From NCBI RefSeq assembly GCF_042660705.1, contig NZ_JBHSUQ010000001.1: a DNA stretch of 64,000 nucleotides. One strand, 5' to 3'. The notes under the pieces are model-generated. The model searched no databases and had not been told where the DNA came from. It saw only the letters and a list, made by a program, of their open reading frames with translations. The position numbers were made by a program, and so were the translations under genes. Shown piece after piece: positions 52,485 to 61,552 of this stretch (positions within the stretch are counted from its first letter, which is position 1; each line of letters starts with the position of its first letter). The DNA comes from Undibacterium_A arcticum. Lineage in GTDB: Bacteria > Pseudomonadota > Gammaproteobacteria > Burkholderiales > Burkholderiaceae_D.

Positions 52485-52901
52485 ATGTCTGCCACCTTCG
52501 AATCGTCCACCCTCAGCGTCCGCATTGAGCGCGACTGGCACGAGGTCTTTGATTTCGTTTCCGTGCCGGAAAATTTCCCGAAATGGGCCAGCGGCCTGGG
52601 CGCTGCGATCCGACGCTCCGGCGATGCCTGGATTGCCGCGACCGAGCATGGACCGGTGCGGGTGCGGTTCAGCGCACGGAATGATTTTGGCGTGCTCGAT
52701 CATTATGTGCTGCCTGACAACGGCGACGAGATCTACATCCCGATGCGGGTGATCGCCAACGGCGCCGGCAGCGAGATCGTGTTCACGCTGTTCCGCTTGC
52801 CCGGCGTGTCGGACCGCCAGTTCGCCGAGGATCGCGCCTGGGTGCAGCGTGATTTGGCTGCGCTGAAGCAATTGCTGGAAGCGCGCGCAACTCCCCGCTG
52901 A
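52485..52901 (+). CDS. SRPBCC-fold (START-like) protein
   Basis: This 138-residue protein has an SRPBCC pattern: SVRIERDWHEVFDFVSVPEN FPKWASG at the start (an N-terminal strand and a helix with FxxPxNFxxW), a central beta sheet, and a long C-terminal helix (DRQFAEDRAWVQRDLAALKQ). Such proteins hold hydrophobic ligands in a cavity; no ligand can be named. The ATG at 52485 is chosen because the fold starts there. Confidence 0.75.
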   Translation: MSATFESSTLSVRIERDWHEVFDFVSVPENFPKWASGLGAAIRRSGDAWIAATEHGPVRVRFSARNDFGVLDHYVLPDNGDEIYIPMRVIANGAGSEIVFTLFRLPGVSDRQFAEDRAWVQRDLAALKQLLEARATPR

Positions 52902-53035
52902 TAGCTTTACTGGGAGTATCGGTAAAAATCGGCTATACCCGCAGGTATTCAGAGCGCGTTAAAATATACTGGCCAGTGTATCGTAGGCGGGCCGATGCAT
53001 TTGGCCCGCCGCACCCCAGCCTCGCGCTGCCCTTA

Positions 53036-54079
53036 TTAGCCATTCACCGCCAGTTTCAGCGCCGGTGGCGCGATGAATTGATACAGGTCTTTCGGGTCGT
53101 TGGGCGCCGGGATCAGCGCGATCTGGCTGCCGATGCCGCGCAGTTCCGCCTGGTCGCGCACGAAGCGCAGTGCCGAGAAATCTTCCATTGCGAATCCGAC
53201 TGAATCGAATACCGTGACCTGCGCCGCGCTGTCGCGGCCGCTGGCGATGCCGGCCAGCACGCGCCACATTTCGGTGACCGGGAAGTCAAACGGCAACTGC
53301 TGGATATCGCCTTCGATCCGGGTTTGCGGCTCGTATTCGACGAACACGCGGCCGTTTTTAAGGATGTCGGCGTGCAATTCGGTCTTGCCCGGACAATCGC
53401 CGCCGACCGCGTTGATATGCATGCCGGGCTCGATCATGTCGGGGCTCAGGATCGTCGCATAGTTCTTGTCGGCGGTCACCGTGGTGACGATATCGGCGCC
53501 GCGCACCGCCTCTGCCGCGGAGCCGGCCGCGCTGATGCTCAGGCCGGGGATGCCGGCCAGATTGCGCTGCAGCTTGGCGGTGGCGGCCGGGTCGATGTCG
53601 TAGGCGCGGATTTCGCGGATGCCGAGCAGCGCCTTGAACGCCAGCGCCTGGAATTCGCTCTGGGCGCCGTTGCCGATCAGCGCCATCGATTTGACGTCTG
53701 GCCGCGCCAGCGCCTGGGCCATCAGCGCCGAGGTGGCGGCGGTGCGCAGCGCGGTGGTGATTGTCAGTTCGGACAGCAGCAAGGGATAGCCGGTGGCAAC
53801 TTCCGCCAGCACCCCGAACGCCATCACGGTGAGCAGGCCGTCGGCGGTGTTTTTCGGATGGCCGTTGACGTATTTGAAGCCGTACAGCGCCTGGTCCGAG
53901 GTCGGCATCAATTCGATCACGCCGCCTTCGGAGTGATTGGCGGTGCGGGCCGATTTCTCGAATTCGTTCCAGCGCAGATAATCGGCGCGGATGTACTCGG
54001 CCAGCTGGGTGATGAAAGTCTCTGCGCCGACGCTGGTCAGCAATTGCCGGATGTCGTTGACATCGATATAGCGAGTCAT
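53036..54079 (-). CDS. Ornithine cyclodeaminase
   Basis: This 347-residue member of the OCD/mu-crystallin family has the NAD site IGNGAQSEFQALAFKAL and TTVTADKNYATILSPDMI, GMHINAVGGDCPGKTEL (substrate Asp region) and GYKFVN-like YGFKYVNGHP. It converts ornithine to proline and ammonia. It follows the guanidine-modifying enzyme gene by 32 bases on the same strand, so the two make an arginine-to-proline route, like the two halves of cyanobacterial AgrE. Confidence 0.88.
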   Translation of the reverse strand: MTRYIDVNDIRQLLTSVGAETFITQLAEYIRADYLRWNEFEKSARTANHSEGGVIELMPTSDQALYGFKYVNGHPKNTADGLLTVMAFGVLAEVATGYPLLLSELTITTALRTAATSALMAQALARPDVKSMALIGNGAQSEFQALAFKALLGIREIRAYDIDPAATAKLQRNLAGIPGLSISAAGSAAEAVRGADIVTTVTADKNYATILSPDMIEPGMHINAVGGDCPGKTELHADILKNGRVFVEYEPQTRIEGDIQQLPFDFPVTEMWRVLAGIASGRDSAAQVTVFDSVGFAMEDFSALRFVRDQAELRGIGSQIALIPAPNDPKDLYQFIAPPALKLAVNG

Positions 54080-54111
54080 GGTGTGCTCCTTGAAGTTTTT
54101 CTTGAATGGGT

Positions 54112-55032
54112 TCAGGCCGCCAGCCGGGCCGGCGTCGCGGTCGGTGTCGCTGTCGCTGCGTGTTCGGCGCTGCTACTTCTACTGCTGCTGCGGTCCAGCC
54201 GCAGCGTCATGCAGTACGCGCCGCCGCCGGACAGCATGAACGGCGACAGATCGACTTCGATCAGCGTGTAGCCGCGCTGCTCCAGCACGGCACGCAAGCG
54301 CTGCGACGAATTGCTGAGCACGATGTGGCGCCCGACATTGACCGCGTTGATGCTGAAGTTGCGCAAGTCGTCCTCGGTCGCCTCGATCAGCTGGTCGGCC
54401 GGTACCCGCGACCGCAGCGTCTGCAGCGCGGCCTCGGTCAGGGCGGGCGGGAAGTACAGGATTTCGCCGCCGCTCAGCGGCACGAAGCAGACATCGAGGT
54501 GGTAGCAACGCTCGGACACGAGTTCTAGCGGCACGATCTCACGCCCGAAAAATTCCGCCATCAGCGCGATCGCGGCGTGGCTGGAACGCGGACCAAAGCC
54601 GGCCCAGAAATGGCCGCGCGCCTCGTCCCACATGCAGTCGCCGGCCCCTTCCTGAAACACGCCGGGCGGCAATTGCCGCACTTCGCGCAACAGGCCGCGC
54701 TCGCGCAGACCATCAAACATGCGCAGGAAGGCGTCTTCCTCTCCGCGCCGCTGCGGATGGCGAAAACGCGACGTGATCGCGCGCCCGTCCAGCACTACCG
54801 CCGAGTTGGCCGGAAATACCATGTCCGGCAAGCCGGCGGTGCCCGGCGCGACTTCGACCACGCAGCCGGCCTGTTGCAGCGCTTGCTGCAGCGCGGCGCT
54901 GGCCGCCATGGCCGAGCGGTGGGCGGCTACCGGGTCGGCAGCCCAGGACTCCGGCTTCATCCACGGGTTGATGGCATAGCTGACATTGAAGTGGCTCGGC
55001 TCGGTGATGAGTATGGTGGCTTGGCGTTGCAT
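54112..55032 (-). CDS. Arginine dihydrolase/amidinotransferase-family enzyme
   Basis: This 306-residue protein has the pentein fold. The N-terminus ITEPSHFNVSYAINPWMKPE is like ArgZ/AgrE arginine dihydrolases. DMVFPANSAVV carries the Asn that in ArgZ favours full hydrolysis to ornithine, FQEGAGDCMW holds acidic substrate ligands, HLDVCFVPL the catalytic His, and GGAYCMTLRL the nucleophilic Cys. Pairing with ornithine cyclodeaminase supports arginine to ornithine. Citrulline hydrolase or DDAH activity is the alternative. The Ser/Ala/Thr tail past the Cys is unusual. ATG at 55032. Confidence 0.75.
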   Translation of the reverse strand: MQRQATILITEPSHFNVSYAINPWMKPESWAADPVAAHRSAMAASAALQQALQQAGCVVEVAPGTAGLPDMVFPANSAVVLDGRAITSRFRHPQRRGEEDAFLRMFDGLRERGLLREVRQLPPGVFQEGAGDCMWDEARGHFWAGFGPRSSHAAIALMAEFFGREIVPLELVSERCYHLDVCFVPLSGGEILYFPPALTEAALQTLRSRVPADQLIEATEDDLRNFSINAVNVGRHIVLSNSSQRLRAVLEQRGYTLIEVDLSPFMLSGGGAYCMTLRLDRSSSRSSSAEHAATATPTATPARLAA

Positions 55033-55184
55033 GTAGTCCTCTGTCCTTGGTTGATGGGAATGGTCAGCGAGTGGCGATGAAAGCCATTGTCGATTGTTTT
55101 CATGCCAACAAAAAGCCACAAAAATACCTAGTTTTGTCGAAAAATATGTCAAAATGGCAGCCATAACTGGCAGTTTGTACAATC

Positions 55185-55607
55185 ATGGACGATACCGACC
55201 GACAATTACTGGCCTTGCTGCGGGACGATGCCCGCACTTCGGTCGCGACCCTGGCGAAGAAATTGCGCGTCTCGCGCGGCACCGTGCAAAATCGCATCGA
55301 CAAGCTGGAAAGCTCCGGCGTGATCGTCGGCTACACGGTGCGCCTCAAGCCGGAAGCCGAGGCGCACCGCATCCGGGCCTGGATGAATATCGCGATCGAA
55401 GGCAACACTGCGGCCAGCGTGCTGCAAGCCTTGCGCGGCGAACCGAACGTGCACACCCTGCACACCACCAACGGCCGTTGGGACGTGATCGCGGAACTGC
55501 GCGCCGATAACTTGGAGGCGTTCGACCTGGTGCTCGGGCGCATCCGAAAGATACCCGGCATCGCCAATAGCGAGACCAGCATCCTGCTGTCGACCCACAA
55601 GTTGTAG
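55185..55607 (+). CDS. Lrp/AsnC family regulator
   Basis: This 140-residue regulator has an N-terminal helix-turn-helix (MDDTDRQLLALLRDDARTSVATLAKKLRVSRGTVQNRIDKLE) and a C-terminal RAM domain that binds amino acids (GRWDVIAELRADNLEAFDLVL). It is divergent to the arginine-dihydrolase gene across about 150 bases of AT-rich promoter DNA, so arginine- or proline-responsive control of that pair is the direct inference. Confidence 0.9.
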   Translation: MDDTDRQLLALLRDDARTSVATLAKKLRVSRGTVQNRIDKLESSGVIVGYTVRLKPEAEAHRIRAWMNIAIEGNTAASVLQALRGEPNVHTLHTTNGRWDVIAELRADNLEAFDLVLGRIRKIPGIANSETSILLSTHKL

Positions 55608-55639
55608 CGGCGGCCGGAAACGGCGGGAAACGGCGACAT

Positions 55640-55698
55640 GTAGCATGGGTGCAACCCATCGTTGCGGACATGGATGATGGGTTGCACCCATCCTACGG
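55640..55698. repeat. Palindromic GTAGGATGGGTG repeat, copy 3
   Basis: TAGCATGGGTGCAACCCATC is followed by the inverted GATGGGTTGCACCCATCCTA. It lies after the Lrp gene and may serve as its terminator. Confidence 0.75.
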
Positions 55699-55791
55699 CG
55701 GCGCAAGCGCTAGAAAAGCGTTAACCAGCAACGATCTTGATGCAATCGGCGAGCCCGCGGCCCTTGAAAACATGCACGGCGCCGATTTGAC

Positions 55792-55926
55792 CTATAATTT
55801 ACCGATTCCAGCGCCGATTTGACACACAGCTTGCGGGCGCACGCGATGCGGAACAGCGCATCCGAACTAAATACGGCTAAAGCGGAAGGATGACCCGACC
55901 CGCTTCCCAGGCTGGCCGGGTTTTTT
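55792..55926 (+). promoter_or_regulatory. metH leader with attenuator-like hairpins
   Basis: TATAAT (55792-55797) is a good -10. The leader then has a GATGCG/CGCATC hairpin (55845-55862), a conserved-looking CTAAATACGGCTAAAGCGG, and an intrinsic terminator: CCCGACC (55894-55900) with GGCCGGG (55914-55920), followed by six T. AAGCGG (about 55880) can pair with CCGCTT in the terminator loop, giving an alternative fold. This looks like a riboswitch or attenuator; the class is not assigned. Confidence 0.55.
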
Positions 55927-55942
55927 GCTTTTTGAAAGTGTA

Positions 55943-58900
55943 ATGATGAAACGCGACGCGATATCTCCGACCGAAGCGCACCTGCGCGAGCTGCTGTCCC
56001 AACGCATCCTGATCCTGGACGGTGCGATGGGCACCATGATTCAGCAGTACAAGCTGACCGAGCAGGATTATCGCGGCGGGCCGGGCGGGCGTTTCGCCGA
56101 TTTTGCCGCGCCGGCGTCAGCTGGCACGCGCGAGCTGTTCGTCAAGGGCAACAACGAGCTGCTGACCTTGACCCAGCCGCAGATCATCCAGGAAATCCAC
56201 GAGCAATACCTGGCCGCCGGCGCCGACCTGATCGAGACCAACACCTTCGGTGCCACCACGGTCGCGCAGGACGATTACCATATGGCGCATCTGGCCTATG
56301 AGATGAATGTGGCCGCCGCCAAACTGGCGCGCGCCGCCTGCGACAAGTATTCGAGTGCCGACAAGCCGCGCTTCGTCGCCGGCGCGCTCGGGCCGACGCC
56401 GAAGACCGCGTCGATCTCGCCCGATGTCAACGACCCGGCCGCGCGCAACGTCACTTTCGACCAGCTGGTCGCCGCCTATCTGGAACAGACCCGCGGCCTG
56501 GTCGAAGGCGGCGCCGACGTGCTGCTGGTCGAGACCATTTTCGATACCTTGAATTGCAAGGCGGCGCTGTTCGCGATCGATACCTTCTTCGAGGAATCCG
56601 GCAAGCGGTTGCCGATCATGATCTCCGGCACCGTCACCGATGCGTCAGGACGGATCCTGTCCGGCCAGACCGTGCCGGCGTTCTGGAATTCGGTGCGCCA
56701 TGCCAAGCCATTGACGATCGGCCTGAACTGCGCACTCGGCGCGGCGCTGATGCGCCCGTACGCCGAAGAGATGGCGCAGATCGCCGATACCTTTGTCTGC
56801 ATCTATCCGAATGCCGGCTTGCCGAACCCGATGTCGGATACCGGTTTCGATGAACTGCCGGCCGACACCTCCTCGTTGCTGAAGGACTTCGCCGAAAGCG
56901 GTTTCGTCAACATCGCCGGCGGCTGCTGCGGCACCACGCCGGCGCACATCAAGGCGATTGCCGAGGTCGTCAAAACCATCGCGCCGCGCAAGATTCCCGC
57001 GGTGCCGCAAGCGATGCGGCTGTCCGGGCTGGAGCCGTTCACGGTCGACGACGACTCGCTGTTCGTCAACGTCGGCGAGCGCACCAACGTCACCGGTTCG
57101 AAAGCCTTCGCCCGCTTGATCTTGAACGAGCAATACGACGAGGCGCTGGTGGTGGCACGACAGCAAGTCGAGAACGGCGCGCAGGTCATCGACATCAACA
57201 TGGACGAAGCGATGCTCGATTCGGTCGCCGCGATGACGCGCTTTTTGAACCTGATCGCATCCGAACCCGACATCGCGCGGGTGCCGATCATGATCGACTC
57301 CAGCAAGTGGTCGGTGATCGAAGCCGGCCTGAAATGCGTGCAGGGCAAGTCGGTGGTCAACTCGATCTCGATGAAGGAAGGCGAGGACGAATTCCTGCGT
57401 CAGGCCCGGCTGTGCCGGCGTTACGGCGCAGCGGTGATCGTGATGGCGTTCGATGAAAAGGGCCAGGCCGATACCTTTGCGCGCAAGACCGAGATCTGCC
57501 AGCGTGCCTACAACCTGTTGGTGACCAAGGTCGGCTTTCCGCCGGAAGACATCATCTTCGATCCGAACATTTTCGCGATCGCGACCGGCATCGAAGAGCA
57601 CAATAATTACGCGGTTGATTTCATCAACGCGACGCGCTGGATTCGCGACAATCTGCCGCACGCAATCAGTGGCGGGGTGTCGAACGTCAGCTTTTCCTTC
57701 CGCGGCAACGACCCGGCGCGCGAAGCGATCCACACCGTATTTTTGTACCACGCGATCCAGGCCGGCATGACCATGGGCATCGTCAACGCCGGCATGATGG
57801 GCGTGTATGACGATCTCCCGGCCGAGTTGCGCGAGCGGGTCGAGGACGTGGTGTTGAATCGGCGTGAAGATTCGACCGAACGCATGATCGAGATCGCCGG
57901 TACCTTGAAGGCCGGTGGCAAGAAAGAAGAACAGAACCTGGAATGGCGCGAAGGCCCGGTGCAAAAACGCCTGGCGCACGCGCTGGTGCATGGCATCACG
58001 CAATGGATCGTCGAGGATACCGAAGAAGCGCGCCAGGAATTGCTGCATAACGGTGGCCGTCCGATCCACGTGATCGAAGGGCCGTTGATGGATGGCATGA
58101 ACATCGTCGGCGACCTGTTCGGCCAGGGCAAGATGTTCTTGCCGCAGGTGGTCAAATCGGCGCGCGTGATGAAGCAGGCGGTGGCCCACCTGATCCCGTT
58201 CATCGAGGCCGAGAAGCTGAAAGAAGAACAGCGCACCGGCATCGTCGCCAAGCCGAAGGGCAAGATCGTGATCGCCACGGTCAAGGGCGATGTGCACGAC
58301 ATCGGCAAGAACATCGTGTCGGTTGTCCTGCAATGCAATAACTTCGAAGTCGTCAACATGGGCGTGATGGTGCCGTGTTCGGAAATCCTGGCCAAGGCGA
58401 AGGCCGAGAACGCCGACATCATCGGCCTGTCCGGCCTGATCACGCCGTCGCTGGAAGAAATGGCCCACGTCGCCAAGGAAATGCAGCGTGACCCGCATTT
58501 CCGCATGCTGAAGATCCCGCTCCTGATCGGCGGCGCCACCACCTCGCGCGCGCATACCGCAGTCAAGATCGCGCACAACTACGAGGGTCCGGTGGTGTAT
58601 GTACCCGATGCGTCACGTTCGGTATCGGTGGCTCAGTCCTTGCTGACACCGGAGCAACGCGAGCAGTACATCGCCGACATCGCCAGCGATTACGAACGCA
58701 TCCGCGAGCAGCACGCCAACAAGAAAGCCGCGCCGCTGCTGACGCTGGCGCAGGCACGCGCCAACAAGATGAAGCTGGCGTTTGACGGCCGCCACACGCC
58801 GGTGCGGCCGAAATTCATCGGCCGCCGTGAAATCAAGAATGTCGATCTGGCGACGGTGGCGCACTACATCGATTGGGGCCCGTTCTTCCAGACCTGGGAC

Positions 58901-59734
58901 CTGGCCGGGCCGTATCCGGCGATTTTGACCGACGAGGTGGTCGGCGAAGCCGCCGCCAAGGTCTTGGCCGAAGGCCAGGCGCTATTGAAAAAAGTCATCG
59001 ACGGCCGCTGGCTGACTGCCAACGGCGTAATCGCGCTGCTGCCGGCCAACAGCGTCAACGACGACGATATCGAGATCTACACCGACGAGTCGCGCAGCGA
59101 AGTCGCGTTTACCTATTACGGCCTGCGCCAGCAAGGCGTCAAGCCGGTGATCGACGGCGTCGCGCGACCGAATCAATGCCTGGCCGATTTCATCGCGCCG
59201 AAACTGATCGATGGCAAGCCGTCCGGCATCTTTGATTACATCGGCCTATTCGCCGTCACCGCCGGTCTCGGCATCGAGAAGTATGAAAGACGGTTCGAAG
59301 ACGCGCACGACGACTACAGCAGCATCATGCTCAAGTCACTGGCCGACCGCCTGGCCGAGGCGCTGGCCGAATACCTGCACCAGCGCGTGCGCACCGACCT
59401 GTGGGGCTACGTGGCCGACGAGCATCTGAGCAACGAGGAGCTGATCAAGGAACGCTATGTCGGCATCCGGCCGGCGCCCGGCTACCCGGCCTGCCCCGAG
59501 CATACGGTCAAGGCCGACATGTTCAAGCAACTGCAATGTGGAGAAATCGGCATGCAGCTGACCGAATCATTCGCGATGTATCCGGGCGCGGCGGTATCGG
59601 GCTTCTATTTTGCCCATCCTGAATCGAAGTATTTCGTGGTCGGCAAGATCGGCGATGATCAGGTGACGGACATGGCGCAGCGGCGTGGCATCGATAAGCA
59701 GCAGATCGAGACCTGGTTGGCGCCCAATCTGTGA
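55943..59734 (+). CDS. metH: Cobalamin-dependent methionine synthase
   Basis: This 1263-residue enzyme has all four modules. The homocysteine domain starts LILDGAMGTMIQQYKL and has the zinc Cys in GGCCGTTPAHIKA (about 328). The pterin domain has NVGERTNVTGSKAF and INMDEAMLD. The B12 domain has the lower-ligand His in KGDVHDIGKNIV (about 784). The C-terminal AdoMet reactivation domain has RPAPGYPACPEHT (about 1175). It transfers methyl from methyltetrahydrofolate to homocysteine. ATG 55943 is chosen, 16 bases after the leader terminator. Its last 28 codons recur at 60548. Confidence 0.97.
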   Translation: MMKRDAISPTEAHLRELLSQRILILDGAMGTMIQQYKLTEQDYRGGPGGRFADFAAPASAGTRELFVKGNNELLTLTQPQIIQEIHEQYLAAGADLIETNTFGATTVAQDDYHMAHLAYEMNVAAAKLARAACDKYSSADKPRFVAGALGPTPKTASISPDVNDPAARNVTFDQLVAAYLEQTRGLVEGGADVLLVETIFDTLNCKAALFAIDTFFEESGKRLPIMISGTVTDASGRILSGQTVPAFWNSVRHAKPLTIGLNCALGAALMRPYAEEMAQIADTFVCIYPNAGLPNPMSDTGFDELPADTSSLLKDFAESGFVNIAGGCCGTTPAHIKAIAEVVKTIAPRKIPAVPQAMRLSGLEPFTVDDDSLFVNVGERTNVTGSKAFARLILNEQYDEALVVARQQVENGAQVIDINMDEAMLDSVAAMTRFLNLIASEPDIARVPIMIDSSKWSVIEAGLKCVQGKSVVNSISMKEGEDEFLRQARLCRRYGAAVIVMAFDEKGQADTFARKTEICQRAYNLLVTKVGFPPEDIIFDPNIFAIATGIEEHNNYAVDFINATRWIRDNLPHAISGGVSNVSFSFRGNDPAREAIHTVFLYHAIQAGMTMGIVNAGMMGVYDDLPAELRERVEDVVLNRREDSTERMIEIAGTLKAGGKKEEQNLEWREGPVQKRLAHALVHGITQWIVEDTEEARQELLHNGGRPIHVIEGPLMDGMNIVGDLFGQGKMFLPQVVKSARVMKQAVAHLIPFIEAEKLKEEQRTGIVAKPKGKIVIATVKGDVHDIGKNIVSVVLQCNNFEVVNMGVMVPCSEILAKAKAENADIIGLSGLITPSLEEMAHVAKEMQRDPHFRMLKIPLLIGGATTSRAHTAVKIAHNYEGPVVYVPDASRSVSVAQSLLTPEQREQYIADIASDYERIREQHANKKAAPLLTLAQARANKMKLAFDGRHTPVRPKFIGRREIKNVDLATVAHYIDWGPFFQTWDLAGPYPAILTDEVVGEAAAKVLAEGQALLKKVIDGRWLTANGVIALLPANSVNDDDIEIYTDESRSEVAFTYYGLRQQGVKPVIDGVARPNQCLADFIAPKLIDGKPSGIFDYIGLFAVTAGLGIEKYERRFEDAHDDYSSIMLKSLADRLAEALAEYLHQRVRTDLWGYVADEHLSNEELIKERYVGIRPAPGYPACPEHTVKADMFKQLQCGEIGMQLTESFAMYPGAAVSGFYFAHPESKYFVVGKIGDDQVTDMAQRRGIDKQQIETWLAPNL

Positions 59735-59863
59735 TTTTTTGAGCATTGCAGGCATGGGGGCGCTCGACGGAATGGCAGCCCCGTGCCGACCGCATGTTTT
59801 TTAGTGACCGCAGCAGTCATGTATCATGATCCGGTGCCCACTCAAGAAATATCAGGCCGCGCT

Positions 59864-60528
59864 ATGACAAGTTTTGACGATATGAAGCTGGAAGTGGGTA
59901 CTCGCTTGCAGATGACGCTCAAGCGCGGCGTGCAACCATTAATTTATTACACCGCACTCATCGGCTATGTGAGTGGCGAGTACTTGCTGATGAAAATCCC
60001 GCTCGAGAATGGACTTTCGGTCCCGATACTGGCGGGCGAGCGCGTCGCCTTGCGCGTATTTCCGGGATGAACGTGTTTTCGTTTGTCTGCGACGTGGAAT
60101 CGGTTTTCCACGGCCCCCGGTTCTACATGCACCTCACCTTTCCCAATGAAATCCAGGCCACGGCATTGCGCAAGGCGGTCAGGGTCAATGTGGAATTGCC
60201 GGTGCAGATCAAGGGCGCATCGGCGTGCGGGACCATCACCGATATCAGTGTGGCCGGAGCCCAGATCACGGCTGACAGCGCGCTGGGCGAACCTGAAGCG
60301 AAAATTGCGCTGTCGTTCACGTTTCGGATCAAGCCGACCAATCAGGAAGTGCTGATCGAAACCAGCGCAACGATCCGCAGTCTGCGTGAGTTACCTGCCG
60401 CAAAAACGGGCGCGCCATCACGTTTTTCGCACGGCGTGTTGTTCGATGATATCGACCCGACCAGCCAGGTGATGCTGCAAAATCTGGTCTACGAATCCTT
60501 GCTGGGGCTGAAGTCGAAGTCCGAATGA
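59864..60528 (+). pseudogene. YcgR-like PilZ protein in two frames
   Basis: The first frame (59864-60070) encodes a YcgR N-terminal domain (LEVGTRLQMTLKRG, LIGYVSGEYLLMKIPL, GERVALRVFPG). The second (60067-60528) continues FSFVCDVESVFHGPRFYMHL and a PilZ domain with RKAVRVNVELPV and DISVAGAQI, close to the RxxxR and DxSxxG motifs for c-di-GMP, though the first motif is reduced. Usually these are one protein of about 220 residues. Adding one G in CCGGGATGA joins them, but ATGA coupling could also make two chains. Confidence 0.7.
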
Positions 60529-60547
60529 TGATCTGAACGCCAACTTG

Positions 60548-60634
60548 GGCGACGATCAGGTGACGGACATGGCGCAGCGGCGTGGCATTGATAAGCAGCA
60601 GATCGAGACTTGGCTGGCGCCGAATTTGTCGTGA
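60548..60634 (+). repeat. Duplicated 3' end of metH
   Basis: GACGATCAGGTGACGGACAT to the TGA repeats the last ~85 bases of metH (59650-59734) with a handful of changes, in the same frame (DQVTDMAQRRGIDKQQIETW). It follows the PilZ gene, so that gene is bracketed by two metH tails. Confidence 0.9.
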
Positions 60635-60843
60635 GCATGACGGTCGTTTGTTGGTCCGCCGGTCTTCCGCGCGAATGATCCCAAACCGTTCGTGCTGAGT
60701 AGCCCCAGCGGGGCGTATCGAAGCAGGCGACTGGCAGCAACACATTGGGCAGCGCTGCGCGCGCATATGCTGGCCGAACGGCATGTGGAATTTCCTGGGC
60801 CTTTAGATCAAGGAGCGGACATGTTGGCGACACACCGAAAATC

Positions 60844-61386
60844 ATGAAGCGCCTGGTTCGATACGGCGCATGGTGTTTGTCCACGATGCTGGCGAACCCG
60901 GCGGCGGCGGCCGACGATGCGCGCGCCAACCGCGGCAATGATCCCTTCTTCCAGGTTTCCAGTGCGATTCCGGCCTGTCCGCTGCCGCTGGGACCGTTGC
61001 AGACGCAGCACGAATGGCGAGAGCAAGCGCATTATCGGGCCGAGCGCGGCACTAGTTGCTGGGCCGAGGGCCGTTGCCGTTTGCCGAATTCCTACCGCTA
61101 CGACACCGAGATCGCCGCGGCCGTGCAACGGCGGCTGGCGTATATCGAGCCGGCCATGCATTGGCATGAAAAGACCACGCTCTGGCTGCTGCTGCAGCGT
61201 CGTTTCATCTATCTGCAGGGATGCGTAGCGCCGGACTTTGACAGCCGTCAGTTCCTGCTTGAACTCGGAAAGACCGCCGATGTCGAGCAGGTGATTGACC
61301 AGACCACTGCCGATCCGCGCGCAAAATTGCTACCGTATCGGACGCTGGCCGAACCGGACAAGGCTCTGGCAAAGCCAGGCCAGTAA
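60844..61386 (+). CDS. Exported protein, possibly BON-like
   Basis: This 180-residue protein has a signal peptide (MKRLVRYGAWCLSTMLANPAAA). The mature part contains RYDTEIAAAVQRRLAYIEPA and LLQRRFIYLQGCVAPDFDSR, then DVEQVIDQTTADPRA, an order of helix, strands and helix like BON domains that bind phospholipids. The first half is Pro/Cys-containing and unassigned. The match is weak. It precedes the RAYT element. Confidence 0.5.
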   Translation: MKRLVRYGAWCLSTMLANPAAAADDARANRGNDPFFQVSSAIPACPLPLGPLQTQHEWREQAHYRAERGTSCWAEGRCRLPNSYRYDTEIAAAVQRRLAYIEPAMHWHEKTTLWLLLQRRFIYLQGCVAPDFDSRQFLLELGKTADVEQVIDQTTADPRAKLLPYRTLAEPDKALAKPGQ

Positions 61387-61438
61387 GCGGTCGACCGCCT
61401 CTTGCGCAAGCCGGGCAGCGCCGGAACTGCCACAGCTC

Positions 61439-61551
61439 GTAGGGCGGAAAAGCGCAGCCCTTGCAGGGCGCATATCCGCTTGCAAGCGGATACCGTTTCG
61501 CAGGCGGATCGCATGCGATCCGAAACCCCTGCTCCACCCTTCCGCCGCATG
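61439..61551. repeat. Left arm of a 113-bp inverted REP structure
   Basis: It contains the hairpins ATCCGCTTGCAAGCGGAT and GGATCGCATGCGATCC plus CCCTTGCAGGG. It is repeated in inverted form at 62110-62222 with about one mismatch. The two arms bracket the RAYT gene. Confidence 0.9.
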
Positions 61552-61552
61552 T

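Noticed and set aside
55700..55925. Cobalamin or SAH riboswitch before metH
   Set aside because: The B12-box and the GAGGAGCG-type SAH core were looked for by eye and not seen. Only an unassigned attenuator is reported.
56645..58576. Long minus-strand open frame of 643 codons across metH
   Set aside because: It is the antisense shadow of a high-GC gene; the peptide is His/Arg/Gln-rich without domains, while metH on the plus strand is unmistakable.
60067..60528. PilZ domain protein as a separate normal gene
   Set aside because: Its N-terminus continues the YcgR-type domain of the preceding frame at the usual joint, so a single split protein is more likely; coupling by ATGA stays possible and is noted.
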